From Algihabitans sp965233705 (GTDB taxonomy: Bacteria > Pseudomonadota > Alphaproteobacteria > Kiloniellales > DSM-21159): DNA of 64,000 nt. Under the pieces are notes generated by a model that saw only the letters and a list, made by a program, of their open reading frames with translations, made no database searches and had not been told where the DNA came from. Below, piece after piece: positions 37,366 to 46,058 of this stretch (position 1 is the first letter of the stretch; each line of letters begins with the position of its first letter). The translations under genes and the position numbers were made by a program. The stretch covers positions 558,001-622,000 of the forward strand of contig CBDDTF010000003.1 in NCBI GenBank assembly GCA_965233705.1, given 5' to 3'.

Positions 37366-38334
37366 TCAGCCGGGTCCGCCGAAGCCTGGAATGAAGACGT
37401 CGTCGTTCTGCGGATCGAATTCCGGCGCCGGCTCCGGCGGCGGCGTCAGCCCCTCGTAGAGGCCGCGCAGGCGGCCGTCGTCGAGCGGCGGGACGCCCAG
37501 CAGCGTTTCCAGCTCGCGCGGGGTGATCGGGGCCGCCAGGCCGCCGCGCCGGCCGGGCCCGGGATCGACGCCGCGCCGCCGCAGGCGGTCGTGCAGGGCG
37601 CGGATCGCCCCGTCGGGCAGGCTGGCCCGGCTGGCGCCGCCCGGCCGCTCCAGCAGCGCCAGCGCCCCGGCCAGGGCCTCCGGGTCGATCGGCTCCGGCG
37701 GGCCGATCCGCCCGTCCGGCCCGATGGTGAGCGAAAAGCCCGCCTCCTCCAGCACCCGCCGCTCGCCGTCGCGGTTCTCGGCCGACAGACGCTCGCCGAA
37801 CAGGAAGAACACGCGGGTGCCGCCGCCGGGAAGCTGCTGGATCACCGCGATGCCGCCGCGAATGCCGATCGAGGCGACCGGCGTGTCGACCTTCACCTCG
37901 CCGGACTTGGAGATCGCGCCGCCGACGAAGCGCAGCACGCCGGAGGCCTGGCGCAAGGCCAGCTCGCCGGTCGAGGCGGCGGGATCGTAGACGAAGCGGT
38001 CGATCACCACCGCGGAGTTGGGGCCGACGGTCAGGTTCGATTCGTCCAGGAAGACGACGTGGAGATGTCCCTCCGGCCCGGTCGAGATCCGCTCCTGGCG
38101 GTAGACCGGGTTGCCGATCTCCAGCCGGCGGACCGCCCGGTCCTGCAGGGCCGCCTCGACCAGGGGCACGGCGGCGGTTGCGGTGCCGGCCTGTTCCTGG
38201 GCGCCGGCCTGTTCCTGGGCGCCGGCCTGCTCCTGGCCGCCGGCCGGCGCGGCGGCGAGCAGCGACACGGCCAGAGCCAGGGCGGCGCCTGCGAGCGGGA
38301 GACCGGTCACGGTGGGCGGCAGCGGGCGGATCAT
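37366..38334 (-). CDS. Exported FecR-domain protein
   Basis: This is a 322-residue protein with a signal peptide (hydrophobic to about residue 33, AAPAGGQ). A FecR domain covers about residues 70-170 (LEIGNPVYRQERISTGPEG ... VDTPVASIGIRGGIAVI). After it comes a Pro/Gly/Arg-rich region without recognised domains, ending in FIPGFGGPG. FecR domains normally sit in the periplasm and relay signals from outer-membrane proteins to sigma factors. No FecI or TonB receptor is adjacent. Instead the gene is 28 bp behind an outer-membrane TPR/beta-barrel gene. Three in-frame 18-bp repeats encode AQEQAG just after the signal peptide. Confidence 0.85.
   Translation of the reverse strand: MIRPLPPTVTGLPLAGAALALAVSLLAAAPAGGQEQAGAQEQAGAQEQAGTATAAVPLVEAALQDRAVRRLEIGNPVYRQERISTGPEGHLHVVFLDESNLTVGPNSAVVIDRFVYDPAASTGELALRQASGVLRFVGGAISKSGEVKVDTPVASIGIRGGIAVIQQLPGGGTRVFFLFGERLSAENRDGERRVLEEAGFSLTIGPDGRIGPPEPIDPEALAGALALLERPGGASRASLPDGAIRALHDRLRRRGVDPGPGRRGGLAAPITPRELETLLGVPPLDDGRLRGLYEGLTPPPEPAPEFDPQNDDVFIPGFGGPG
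38185..38238 (-). repeat. In-frame tandem repeat in the FecR-domain gene (18 bp x 3)
   Basis: On the + strand the unit GCCGGCCTGTTCCTGGGC occurs twice perfectly and a third time with minor changes. It encodes repeats of the six residues A-Q-E-Q-A-G directly after the signal peptide of the mature protein. Confidence 0.85.
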
Positions 38335-38362
38335 CGGGGGGCTCCCTCGGGCCGTGGAAGGC

Positions 38363-39733
38363 TCAGAAGCGGAAGCTGACGCCGAGCGCGGCTTCGGCGT
38401 TGTCCCGTTCGTAGTTGTCGAGGCTGGAGCGACGCTGGCTGTAGCTGAGGCTCAGGTCGAGCGACAGGGCCTCGCTGAGCGCCAGCGCGTTGGACAGATC
38501 GACGGCCCATTCGCGGTCCTCGCGCACCTCGCTGGCCGAGTAGGTCGGGTTGGGGCCGTCGTAGTCCGCCAGATCCAATGCGGCGCCGAAGCGCAGCCGC
38601 GACTCCCGCCGGGTGATCGCGAAGGGGGTGGGGTAGGCCAGGCTGGCGCCGCCGCGCAGCCGGTGGCCGACAAAGGCCTCGAAGTCGGCGGCGGCCGTGC
38701 GGTAGGTGAAGCCGTAGCTCAGCGTCGCGGTGAGATCGCCGGTGAGCTCGTGGCGCAGGCCGACCTCCAGGGACGTCCGGCTGCCGTCCTGTGCGTCGGC
38801 GAAGTCGCGTGCCTCGGTCTCCTTGAAGTCCAGCGCCTGAACCTCGACCGCCTGGTGGAACAGCCAGTCGGTGCCCAGGCGCTGGCGCAGCTCGACGCCG
38901 CCGCCGGCGGTCAGCAACCCCACCTCGTCCTGCACCAGGGTGGTGCCGAGCGCCGCGTAGGGGCGCAGCGTGACCTCGGTGCCGGCGGCGCGGTGAACGG
39001 CGATCGCCAGGCCGGGATCGACGCGCAGGGCCAGGATGTCGTTCTCCGTCTGCTCGAACTGCTTGCGCGCCAGCAGGTAGCCGCGGCCGTCGAACACCAG
39101 GTCCGGCGCCAGCGGGGCCTGTAGCGCCGCGAAGCCGGTCGTGTACCAGTCGAAATCCCCCTCGGCGGCGCCGTCGCGCGGGTCCACGGCCTGGTCGGCG
39201 ATCAACACCCTGTCGCTGCTGGTGCCGCCATTGGCGTTGCTGCGGTAGCGCAGCCCGGTCGACAGCCGGCCGAGCACGGCCAGCCGCGACGGGCCGGCCT
39301 CGGGATCGCCGAGAAAGGCCTGCAACGCCTCCGCCGCACGGCGCTGAGCCGGGGCGAGCCCGGCGGTGCCCGCCGCCGCCAGGGCCTGGCCGAGGTAGAC
39401 CCGCGCCTGCTGGCGGGCGCCGAGGCGCAGATAGAGGTCGGCCAGCAGCAGCTTGAGGTCGGCGTCGCGCGGTGCCTGCACGACGAGGGCGGAGAGCAGC
39501 CCGACGGCCTGCTCGTAGCGCCCGGCGGCGATTTCCGCTTCGGCCAGGTCGAGCAGTTCCTGCGGCGTCCCGCTGGCCAGGAGGCGCTGCAGCCGCTCGG
39601 ACCCCGCGGGCGCGGCCGTGGCCGCCGAGGCGGCCGCCAGGACGGCAACGCCCACCGCAATCCGAACCGCGACCGCCTGGGCCGTGCGCCGGAGTTCGTC
39701 AAGCAAGCCCCTGGCCCCCCCGAGCCTTGGCAT
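38363..39733 (-). CDS. Outer-membrane TPR/beta-barrel protein, SLAM/DUF560-like
   Basis: This is a 456-residue exported protein. The signal peptide is followed by TPR-like helices at about residues 45-150 (ELLDLAEAEIAAGRYEQAVGLLSAL, ADLYLRLGARQQARVYLGQAL). The remaining 300 residues form a C-terminal beta-barrel, starting with LSTGLRYRSNANGG and ending in the terminal phenylalanine VSFRF that BAM recognises. This layout matches surface lipoprotein assembly modifiers (SLAM/DUF560), which help expose proteins on the cell surface. The paired gene is a FecR-domain protein, transcribed in the same direction 28 bp downstream. Function by homology of layout only. Confidence 0.75.
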   Translation of the reverse strand: MPRLGGARGLLDELRRTAQAVAVRIAVGVAVLAAASAATAAPAGSERLQRLLASGTPQELLDLAEAEIAAGRYEQAVGLLSALVVQAPRDADLKLLLADLYLRLGARQQARVYLGQALAAAGTAGLAPAQRRAAEALQAFLGDPEAGPSRLAVLGRLSTGLRYRSNANGGTSSDRVLIADQAVDPRDGAAEGDFDWYTTGFAALQAPLAPDLVFDGRGYLLARKQFEQTENDILALRVDPGLAIAVHRAAGTEVTLRPYAALGTTLVQDEVGLLTAGGGVELRQRLGTDWLFHQAVEVQALDFKETEARDFADAQDGSRTSLEVGLRHELTGDLTATLSYGFTYRTAAADFEAFVGHRLRGGASLAYPTPFAITRRESRLRFGAALDLADYDGPNPTYSASEVREDREWAVDLSNALALSEALSLDLSLSYSQRRSSLDNYERDNAEAALGVSFRF

Positions 39734-39776
39734 GGCGTTGCCCTTCCCCCAAAAGAAAGCCCCGCAACAGTAACGA

Positions 39777-39809
39777 ATTCGGCCGTATTCCTAAACGGCC
39801 ATTCGGCCG
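39777..39809. promoter_or_regulatory. Direct 9-bp repeats between the barrel gene and parC
   Basis: ATTCGGCCG occurs at 39777-39785 and again at 39801-39809, 24 bp apart. They lie 40-75 bp upstream of the start of the - strand barrel gene, in the divergent spacer with parC. This arrangement could be a regulator-binding site on one DNA face. No regulator is known. Confidence 0.3.
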
Positions 39810-39950
39810 AGGTTTCTCATCCTTCCGAGTGAGCGGGCAGGCGCGGGAAGGGGCCTGCTTGTGGAAAAGCCGCCCCTGGCTCGTTTGGCCGATCTTGTGG
39901 CAGAAAGCCTGCCGCCCTACGATGGGTAGCGTTCACAGGCGAGGGTCCCC

Positions 39951-42185
39951 ATGTCTCCCCAGTCCACGGCCGAGTCCGGCGAAGTGCGCGAGGTGCGCCT
40001 GGTCGAGGCGCTGAGCGAGCGCTACCTCTCCTACGCGCTCTCGACCATCATGAGCCGGTCGCTGCCCGACGTGCGCGACGGCCTGAAGCCGGTGCACCGC
40101 CGCCTGCTCTACGCCATGCGCGAGCTGCGGCTCAATCCCGACACCCCCTTCAAGAAGTCGGCCCGCGTGGTCGGCGACGTGATCGGCAAGTATCATCCGC
40201 ACGGCGACACGGCGATCTACGACGCGCTGGTGCGCCTGGCACAGAACTTCGCGCTGCGCTACCCGCTGATCGAGGGGCAGGGCAACTTCGGCAACATCGA
40301 TGGCGATAACGCCGCGGCCATGCGCTACACCGAGGCGCGGCTGACCGCCGTGGCGGCGCGCCTGCTGGAGGGGATCGACGAGGACGCGGTCGACTTCCGC
40401 CCGACCTACGACGGCGAGGCCCAGGAGCCGGTCGTGCTGCCGGCCAACTTCCCCAACCTGCTGGCCAACGGCGCCCAGGGCATCGCCGTGGGCATGGCCA
40501 CCTCGATCCCGCCGCACAACGTCGCCGAGCTGGCCGACGCGCTGGTGCATCTGGTCAAGCATCCCCAGGCCGCCATCGAGACGCTGGTCGACAAGGTGCA
40601 GGGGCCGGACTTCCCGACCGGCGGCCTGCTGGTCGAGCCGCGGGAGTCGATCGTCGAGGCCTACCGCACCGGCCGCGGCAGCTTCCGCCTGCGCGCCCGC
40701 TGGGAGGTCGAGCGCCAGAAGGGCGGCACCTACCAGGTGGTGGTCACGGAGATCCCCTACCAGGTGGGCAAGGCCAAGCTGATCGAGCGGATCGCCGAGC
40801 TGCTGAACCAGAAGAAGCTGGTGATGCTGGCCGACATCCGCGACGAGTCGACCGAGGACGTGCGCCTGGTGCTGGAGCCGCGCAGCCGCAATGTCGAGCC
40901 CGAGGTGCTGATGGAATCGCTGTTCCGTCAGACCGACCTAGAGGTGCGCGTCCCGCTCAACCTCAATGTGCTGGACGGCGAGCAGACCCCGCGGGTGCTG
41001 TCCCTGCGCGAGGCGCTGCAATCCTACATCGACCACCGCCATGTGGTGCTGCAACGGCGCACTGCCCACCGCCTGGACAAGATCGCCAGGCGCCTGGAGG
41101 TGCTGGAAGGCTATCTGGTGGCCTACCTCAACCTCGACGAGGTGATCCGCATCATCCGCGAGGAGGACGAGCCCAAGGCCGAGCTGATGCGCGCCTTCGA
41201 CCTCAACGAGACCCAGGCCGAGGCGATCCTCAACATGCGCCTGCGCGCCCTGCGCAAGCTCGAGGAGATGGAGATCCGCAAGGAGCACGGCCAGCTCACC
41301 GAGGAGCAGGCCGACCTGAGCGCGCTGCTGGCCGACGAGGGGCGCCGCCTGCGCGTGCTGGAGGAGGAGTTCCGCCAGCTCAAGACCGACTTCGCGCCGG
41401 ACAGCGCGCTGGGAAGCCGGCGCACCGACATCGCCGAGCCGCCCCAGGCCGTCGTGGTGCCGCTGGAAGCGGTGATCGAGCGCGAGCCGGTCACCGTGCT
41501 GCTGTCCGCCAAGGGCTGGATCCGCGCCATGAAGGGCCACGGCACCGCCGCCGGCGACGCCAAGTACAAGGAAGGCGACAAGCCGCGCTTCGCGGTGCCC
41601 TGCCAGACCACCGACAAGCTGCTGTTCTTCGCCACCAACGGGCGCATGTACACGCTGGGCGCCGACAAGCTGCCGGGCGGGCGCGGGTTCGGCGAGCCGC
41701 TGCGGCTGATGATCGACCTGCCGAACGATCAGGACGTGCTGGCCATTCTGGTCCACCAGCCGGGCCGCAAGCTGCTGGTCGCCGCCTCCGACGGACGCGG
41801 CTTCCTGGTGGCCGAGGACGAGCTGGTCGCCCAGACCAAGAACGGCAAGCAGGTGCTCAACCTGGCCTCCGGCGCCGAGGCCCAGGTGGTCCGGCCGGTG
41901 CCCGAGGGCGCCGACCACCTGGCGACGATCGGCGAGAACCGCAAGCTGCTGGTGTTCCCGCTGGCCGAGCTGCCCGAGATGAGCCGCGGGCGCGGCGTCA
42001 CCCTGCAGAAGTTCCGCGACGGCGGCCTCAAGGACGCCAAGGCCTTCGTGCTGGAGCAGGGGCTGGAGGTCCAGCTCGGGCCCGAGCGGGGCCGCACCTT
42101 CGACCTGCGCGACTACCAGGGCAAGCGCGCCCAGGCCGGCCGCATGCCGCCGACCGGCTTTCCCAAGCACGGCCGCTTCGATTAG
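39951..42185 (+). CDS. parC: DNA topoisomerase IV subunit A
   Basis: ParC, 744 residues, is the DNA-breaking subunit of topoisomerase IV, which decatenates daughter chromosomes. The catalytic tyrosine is Tyr126 in AAMRYTEARL. The quinolone-resistance region reads YHPHGDTAIYDALVRLAQ with Thr87 at the E. coli Ser80 position. The C-terminal beta-pinwheel blades (for example KGWIRAMKGHG, GRGFLVAEDE, ARG-rich end) follow. The length fits ParC rather than GyrA (no GyrA-box seen). parE is not in the window. Confidence 0.95.
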   Translation: MSPQSTAESGEVREVRLVEALSERYLSYALSTIMSRSLPDVRDGLKPVHRRLLYAMRELRLNPDTPFKKSARVVGDVIGKYHPHGDTAIYDALVRLAQNFALRYPLIEGQGNFGNIDGDNAAAMRYTEARLTAVAARLLEGIDEDAVDFRPTYDGEAQEPVVLPANFPNLLANGAQGIAVGMATSIPPHNVAELADALVHLVKHPQAAIETLVDKVQGPDFPTGGLLVEPRESIVEAYRTGRGSFRLRARWEVERQKGGTYQVVVTEIPYQVGKAKLIERIAELLNQKKLVMLADIRDESTEDVRLVLEPRSRNVEPEVLMESLFRQTDLEVRVPLNLNVLDGEQTPRVLSLREALQSYIDHRHVVLQRRTAHRLDKIARRLEVLEGYLVAYLNLDEVIRIIREEDEPKAELMRAFDLNETQAEAILNMRLRALRKLEEMEIRKEHGQLTEEQADLSALLADEGRRLRVLEEEFRQLKTDFAPDSALGSRRTDIAEPPQAVVVPLEAVIEREPVTVLLSAKGWIRAMKGHGTAAGDAKYKEGDKPRFAVPCQTTDKLLFFATNGRMYTLGADKLPGGRGFGEPLRLMIDLPNDQDVLAILVHQPGRKLLVAASDGRGFLVAEDELVAQTKNGKQVLNLASGAEAQVVRPVPEGADHLATIGENRKLLVFPLAELPEMSRGRGVTLQKFRDGGLKDAKAFVLEQGLEVQLGPERGRTFDLRDYQGKRAQAGRMPPTGFPKHGRFD

Positions 42186-42271
42186 GACGGGCGCTGCCGC
42201 GTAACGCGGGGCGCTGGCGGCCTGCGGCGGCCCGTGGCGCCCTGCGGTGGCGCGGGCGGCCGTGTCGCGGG

Positions 42272-43786
42272 ATGATGGGACCCGCGCGGTTTCGCGGTCT
42301 TGGCTTGGGGGGCAGTGTCTTGGTGCGTTCGCAAGCGGCCAGTCTCGCCTTCGCCGTGCGGCTGCCGGTGGTGGGCTACCACCTGGGCCAGATCCTGCTG
42401 GCCATGAGCGGACTGTTCGCCGTGCCGCTGGGCGTGGCCCTGGCGCTGGCCGACTGGCGCCTGGCGCAGGGGCTGGGCGGTGCCCTGGCGTTCGCGGTAC
42501 TCGGCGGCCTGGCGCTGCGGCGGCTGCGGCCGGTGGGCGTGATCCAGCGCAACGAGGCGCTGGTGCTCACCGCGCTCTCCTTCATCGTCGGCGGGCTGCT
42601 GATCGCCGGCGCCTTCTGGCGGCTGGGCCTGCCCGGCTGGGACGCCCTCTTCGAGGCGGTCTCGGCCATCACCACCACCGGCCTGTCGACCCTGGCCAGC
42701 GTCGAGGCCTACGGCGAGGGCTTCCTCTTCGCGCGGGCCTGGGTGCAGTGGTACTCGGGCCTGGGGATCGTGGTGCTGGCCTTCGCCTTCGTGCTGGACC
42801 CCGCCACGGTGTTCCGCAGCGTGCCGGCCCAGGACGCCCAGGAGGAGGACCTGGCCCAGTCGACGCGCCGGCGCGCGCAGCGCAGCCTGCTGGTCTATGC
42901 CGCGCTGACCCTGGCGACCGGGCTCGCCCTGCTGGCGGTGACCGGCGACGCGCGCGCGGCGCTGCTCTACAGCCTGACGGCGGTCTCGACGGCCGGCTTC
43001 AGCCCGGCCGACGCGGGCTTCGTCGCGCTCGGCGGCTGGGGCGCTCAGGCCGTCGCCCTGGTCGGCGCGCTGGGCGGCGCCATCGCCTTCAGCCTCTACC
43101 TCGGCATCTGGCGCCAGGGGGGGCGGGCCCTGCTGCGCGACGAGACCCTCTGGCTGCTGCTCAGCCTGATCCTGGCCGGGACGGGGCTGCTGATCCTGGC
43201 CGGTTGGCTGGCCGGCGAGCGGCCCTTGGCCGAGGTGCTGCGCAGCGCGCCGCTGCTGGCGCTCTCGGCGCAGACCACCACCGGCTTCGCCCCGACGGAG
43301 ATCGCCGCGCTCGACCCGGCCAGCCAGGCGATCACCCTGGTCGCCATGTGGATCGGCGGCGACGGCGGTTCGACCGCCGGCGGGGTCAAGATCCTGCGCC
43401 TGCTGCTGGCGCTGCGCCTGCTGCAGGTGCTGTTGCTGCGCACCGCCGTGCCGCCGCACGCGGTGGTGCATCCGCGCGCCGAAGGCGCGCCGATCGACGC
43501 GCGCTCCTTGCAGACCTCGCTGGCAATCATCGCGCTCTACCTGATGGTGCCGCTGGCCGCCTGGCTGGTCTTCCTCTTCGCCGGCTATCCGGCGCTGCCG
43601 GCGCTGTTCGAGGTGGTCTCCGCCGTCGGCACGGTGGGGCTCAGCGCCGGCATCGCGGCGCCGGAGCTGCCGGCCGCGCTCAAGGCGCTGCTCTGCCTGG
43701 TGATGCTGCTCGGGCGGCTGGAAATCGTTGCGCTGCTCGTGCTGGTCTATCCGCGCACCTGGATCGGCCCCCGGCCGGAAACCTGA
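42272..43786 (+). CDS. trkH: TrkH/KtrB-family potassium transporter subunit
   Basis: This is a roughly 500-residue inner-membrane K+ uptake protein. All four selectivity-filter glycine loops are visible in order: SAITTTGLSTL, TAVSTAGFSPAD, SAQTTTGFAPTEI and SAVGTVGLSAG. Membrane helices flank each, and GGDGGSTAGGVKILR precedes the last repeat. The start is uncertain: ATG at 42272 has a weak ribosome-binding site, whereas a TTG/GTG pair near 42319 follows GGGGGGC. The regulatory NAD-binding partner follows after 22 bp, forming a two-gene Trk/Ktr system. Confidence 0.93.
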   Translation: MMGPARFRGLGLGGSVLVRSQAASLAFAVRLPVVGYHLGQILLAMSGLFAVPLGVALALADWRLAQGLGGALAFAVLGGLALRRLRPVGVIQRNEALVLTALSFIVGGLLIAGAFWRLGLPGWDALFEAVSAITTTGLSTLASVEAYGEGFLFARAWVQWYSGLGIVVLAFAFVLDPATVFRSVPAQDAQEEDLAQSTRRRAQRSLLVYAALTLATGLALLAVTGDARAALLYSLTAVSTAGFSPADAGFVALGGWGAQAVALVGALGGAIAFSLYLGIWRQGGRALLRDETLWLLLSLILAGTGLLILAGWLAGERPLAEVLRSAPLLALSAQTTTGFAPTEIAALDPASQAITLVAMWIGGDGGSTAGGVKILRLLLALRLLQVLLLRTAVPPHAVVHPRAEGAPIDARSLQTSLAIIALYLMVPLAAWLVFLFAGYPALPALFEVVSAVGTVGLSAGIAAPELPAALKALLCLVMLLGRLEIVALLVLVYPRTWIGPRPET

Positions 43787-43808
43787 CTCGCCCCGAGGAG
43801 ACTGGCGC

Positions 43809-44465
43809 ATGCGTATCGGACTGATCGGCTCGACGGCCCTGGCGGTCTCCACCGCCCGGCTGCTGCTCAAGCGCGACCACGAAGTGGTGATCGTCGAGGC
43901 CGACAAGGAGCGGATCGACCAGCTCGCCGAGGGGCTCGACTGCGGCTTCCTGCACGGCGACGGCACGCGCCCCTCGATCCTGCGCGAGCTGGGGCCGGAG
44001 GGCACGGATGTCCTCTTCTGCCTGACCGGCAACGACCAGGACAACATCCTGGCCGCGCTGGTCGGTCGCTCGCTGGGCTTCGCGCGGGTGGTGCCGAAGA
44101 TCCAGGAGCCGGATTACGAGCCGATCTGCACCGAGCTGGGGCTGACCGACACCATCGTGCCGGACGAGACCATCGCGCGCCATCTGGCCGACAACCTGGA
44201 GGGACGGGACATGACCGAGCTCTCCTCCATGCTGCGCGGCGAGGTGCGCTTCTTCCCGCTGCCGGTCGGCAAGGAGGCGCCGGACTCGGTCGGCGAACTG
44301 GAACTGCCGTCGAAGACCCAGGCGATCTGCATCTACCGCGACAACGATTTCCTGCTGCCCGACCCCGACACCCGGCTGAAGCGGGGCGACGAGGTGCTGC
44401 TGATCACCTCCTCCGAGCACCTGCCCGACCTCAAGGCGCGCTGGAGCGGCAACGAGCCGGGGTAG
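43809..44465 (+). CDS. TrkA-type NAD-binding (RCK) regulator of K+ uptake
   Basis: This is a 218-residue cytoplasmic protein with an N-terminal Rossmann (TrkA_N) domain and a C-terminal TrkA_C domain (about 140-218), i.e. one RCK unit. The start is the ATG at 43809 (MRIGLIGSTALAVSTARLLLKRDHEVVIVEAD). The dinucleotide loop normally reads GxGxxG. Here it is GLIGSTALA, so the third glycine is missing and nucleotide preference may differ. The later FCLTGNDQDNILAAL and VPKIQEPDYEPI are family-like. It pairs with the trkH gene just upstream. KtrA-like size, half of E. coli TrkA. Confidence 0.88.
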   Translation: MRIGLIGSTALAVSTARLLLKRDHEVVIVEADKERIDQLAEGLDCGFLHGDGTRPSILRELGPEGTDVLFCLTGNDQDNILAALVGRSLGFARVVPKIQEPDYEPICTELGLTDTIVPDETIARHLADNLEGRDMTELSSMLRGEVRFFPLPVGKEAPDSVGELELPSKTQAICIYRDNDFLLPDPDTRLKRGDEVLLITSSEHLPDLKARWSGNEPG

Positions 44466-44477
44466 GACGGGCGGCGG

Positions 44478-46055
44478 CTATCCGAACACGATCTTCGGCA
44501 GCCAGGTCGCCAGTTCCGGAAAGCTGGCCAGGATGAAGAGCGCGACGATCTGGATCAGCACGAAGGGGATCACGCCGCGGTAGATCTCCATGGTCTGGAT
44601 CTCCGGCGGCGCCACGCCGCGCAGGTAGAACAGCGCGAAGCCGAAGGGCGGCGTCAGGAAGGAGGTCTGCAGGTTCACCGCGATCAGCACGCCGAGCCAC
44701 ACCGGGTCGACGCCGAAGGTGAAGAGCACGGGCGCGACGATCGGGACGACCACGAAGGTGATCTCGATGAAGTCGAGGAAGAAGCCCATGATGAACATCA
44801 CGATCATCACCGTGACGATGGCGCCCCACTGGCCGCCGGGCATGCCGGTCAGGAACTCGTGGACCATCTCCTCGCCGCCCAGGCCGCGGAACACCAGGCT
44901 GAACAGGGCGGCGCCGATCAGGATGATGAAGACCATCGCCGAGACCTGCGTCGTGCCCTCCATGACCTCGCGCAGAATGCCGGTGCGCCAGACCCGGACC
45001 AGGCTGACCACGATGCCGTAGGCGACCCCGAGCGTGAGCAGCACGGCCAGGCCGATCAGCAACTGGTCCTGGGTCGGGATCACCTCGCGCATCACCCGCA
45101 GGTCGGCGTAGCCGGTCAGCGCCAGCAGTGCGACCAGACAGGCGCCGGAGAGATAGATCGCCAGGCCGTGGCGCTCGTCGAGCCGCAGGCCGGCGAGCAT
45201 CAGGGCGCCGACCGCGCCGACGCCGGCGGCCTCGGTGGGGCTGGCGATGCCGGCCAGGATCGAGCCGAGCACGGCGATGATCAGGACGACCGGCGGCAGC
45301 AGGGCGTGGAGCACCTGGGCGATCACCTGACCCTGGGTCATGTCGCGGCGGCGCTCGTCGTAGGGCAGGGGCGGCGAGGACTGCGGGTCGATCATCGCCT
45401 TGACGAGCTGGTAGGAGATGTAGAGCCCGACCAGCATGAGGCCCGGCAGCAGCGCCCCGGCGAAGAGGTCGCCGACCGAGACGGTCTCCGGCGAGAAGTT
45501 GCCCATCTCGAGCTGGGTCTCCTGGTAGGCGTTGGAGACCACGTCGCCCAGTAGCACCAGCACGATCGAGGGCGGGATGATCTGGCCCAGCGTGCCGGCG
45601 GCGCAGATCGAGCCGCAGGCCAGCTTCGGGTCGTAGCCGTTGCGCAGCATGGTCGGCAGGCTGAGCAGGCCCATGGTCACCACGGTGGCGCCGACGATGC
45701 CGGTGGAGGCGGCCAGCAGCATGCCGACCACCGAGACCGAGATGCCGAGGCCGCCGCGCAGCGTGCCGAACAGGCGGCCCATGTTCTCCAGCAGCTCCTC
45801 TGCCACCTTCGAGCGCTCCAGCATGACGCCCATGAAGACGAACAGCGGCACGGCGATCAGCACCTCGTTGGTCATCACGCCGTAGATCCGCTGCGGCATC
45901 GCGCCGAAGAAGGTCGAGGGCTGGAAGACGCCGAAGGCGAGGCCGAGCAGGCCGAAGATCAGCGCGGTGCCGGCCAGGGTGAAGGCGACCGGAAAGCCGC
46001 TCAGCAGCACCGCGCAGACCGTGACGAACATCAGGATGTCGAGGATCTCGGCCAT
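44478..46055 (-). CDS. dctM: TRAP transporter large permease (DctM type)
   Basis: This is a 525-residue inner-membrane protein with about 12-13 predicted helices, the transport subunit of a tripartite ATP-independent periplasmic (TRAP) system driven by Na+. It begins MAEILDILMFVTVCAVLLSGFPVAFTLAG and contains the conserved GSICAAGTLGQIIPPSIVLVLLGD and IASPTEAAGVGAVGAL. An insertion of roughly 60 residues in the middle (around SGACLVALLALTGYADLR) makes it longer than the usual 425-440. It is the last gene of the unit dctP-dctQ-dctM and starts 3 bp after dctQ. It ends 12 bp from the convergent trkA gene. Confidence 0.95.
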   Translation of the reverse strand: MAEILDILMFVTVCAVLLSGFPVAFTLAGTALIFGLLGLAFGVFQPSTFFGAMPQRIYGVMTNEVLIAVPLFVFMGVMLERSKVAEELLENMGRLFGTLRGGLGISVSVVGMLLAASTGIVGATVVTMGLLSLPTMLRNGYDPKLACGSICAAGTLGQIIPPSIVLVLLGDVVSNAYQETQLEMGNFSPETVSVGDLFAGALLPGLMLVGLYISYQLVKAMIDPQSSPPLPYDERRRDMTQGQVIAQVLHALLPPVVLIIAVLGSILAGIASPTEAAGVGAVGALMLAGLRLDERHGLAIYLSGACLVALLALTGYADLRVMREVIPTQDQLLIGLAVLLTLGVAYGIVVSLVRVWRTGILREVMEGTTQVSAMVFIILIGAALFSLVFRGLGGEEMVHEFLTGMPGGQWGAIVTVMIVMFIMGFFLDFIEITFVVVPIVAPVLFTFGVDPVWLGVLIAVNLQTSFLTPPFGFALFYLRGVAPPEIQTMEIYRGVIPFVLIQIVALFILASFPELATWLPKIVFG

Positions 46056-46058
46056 GGC

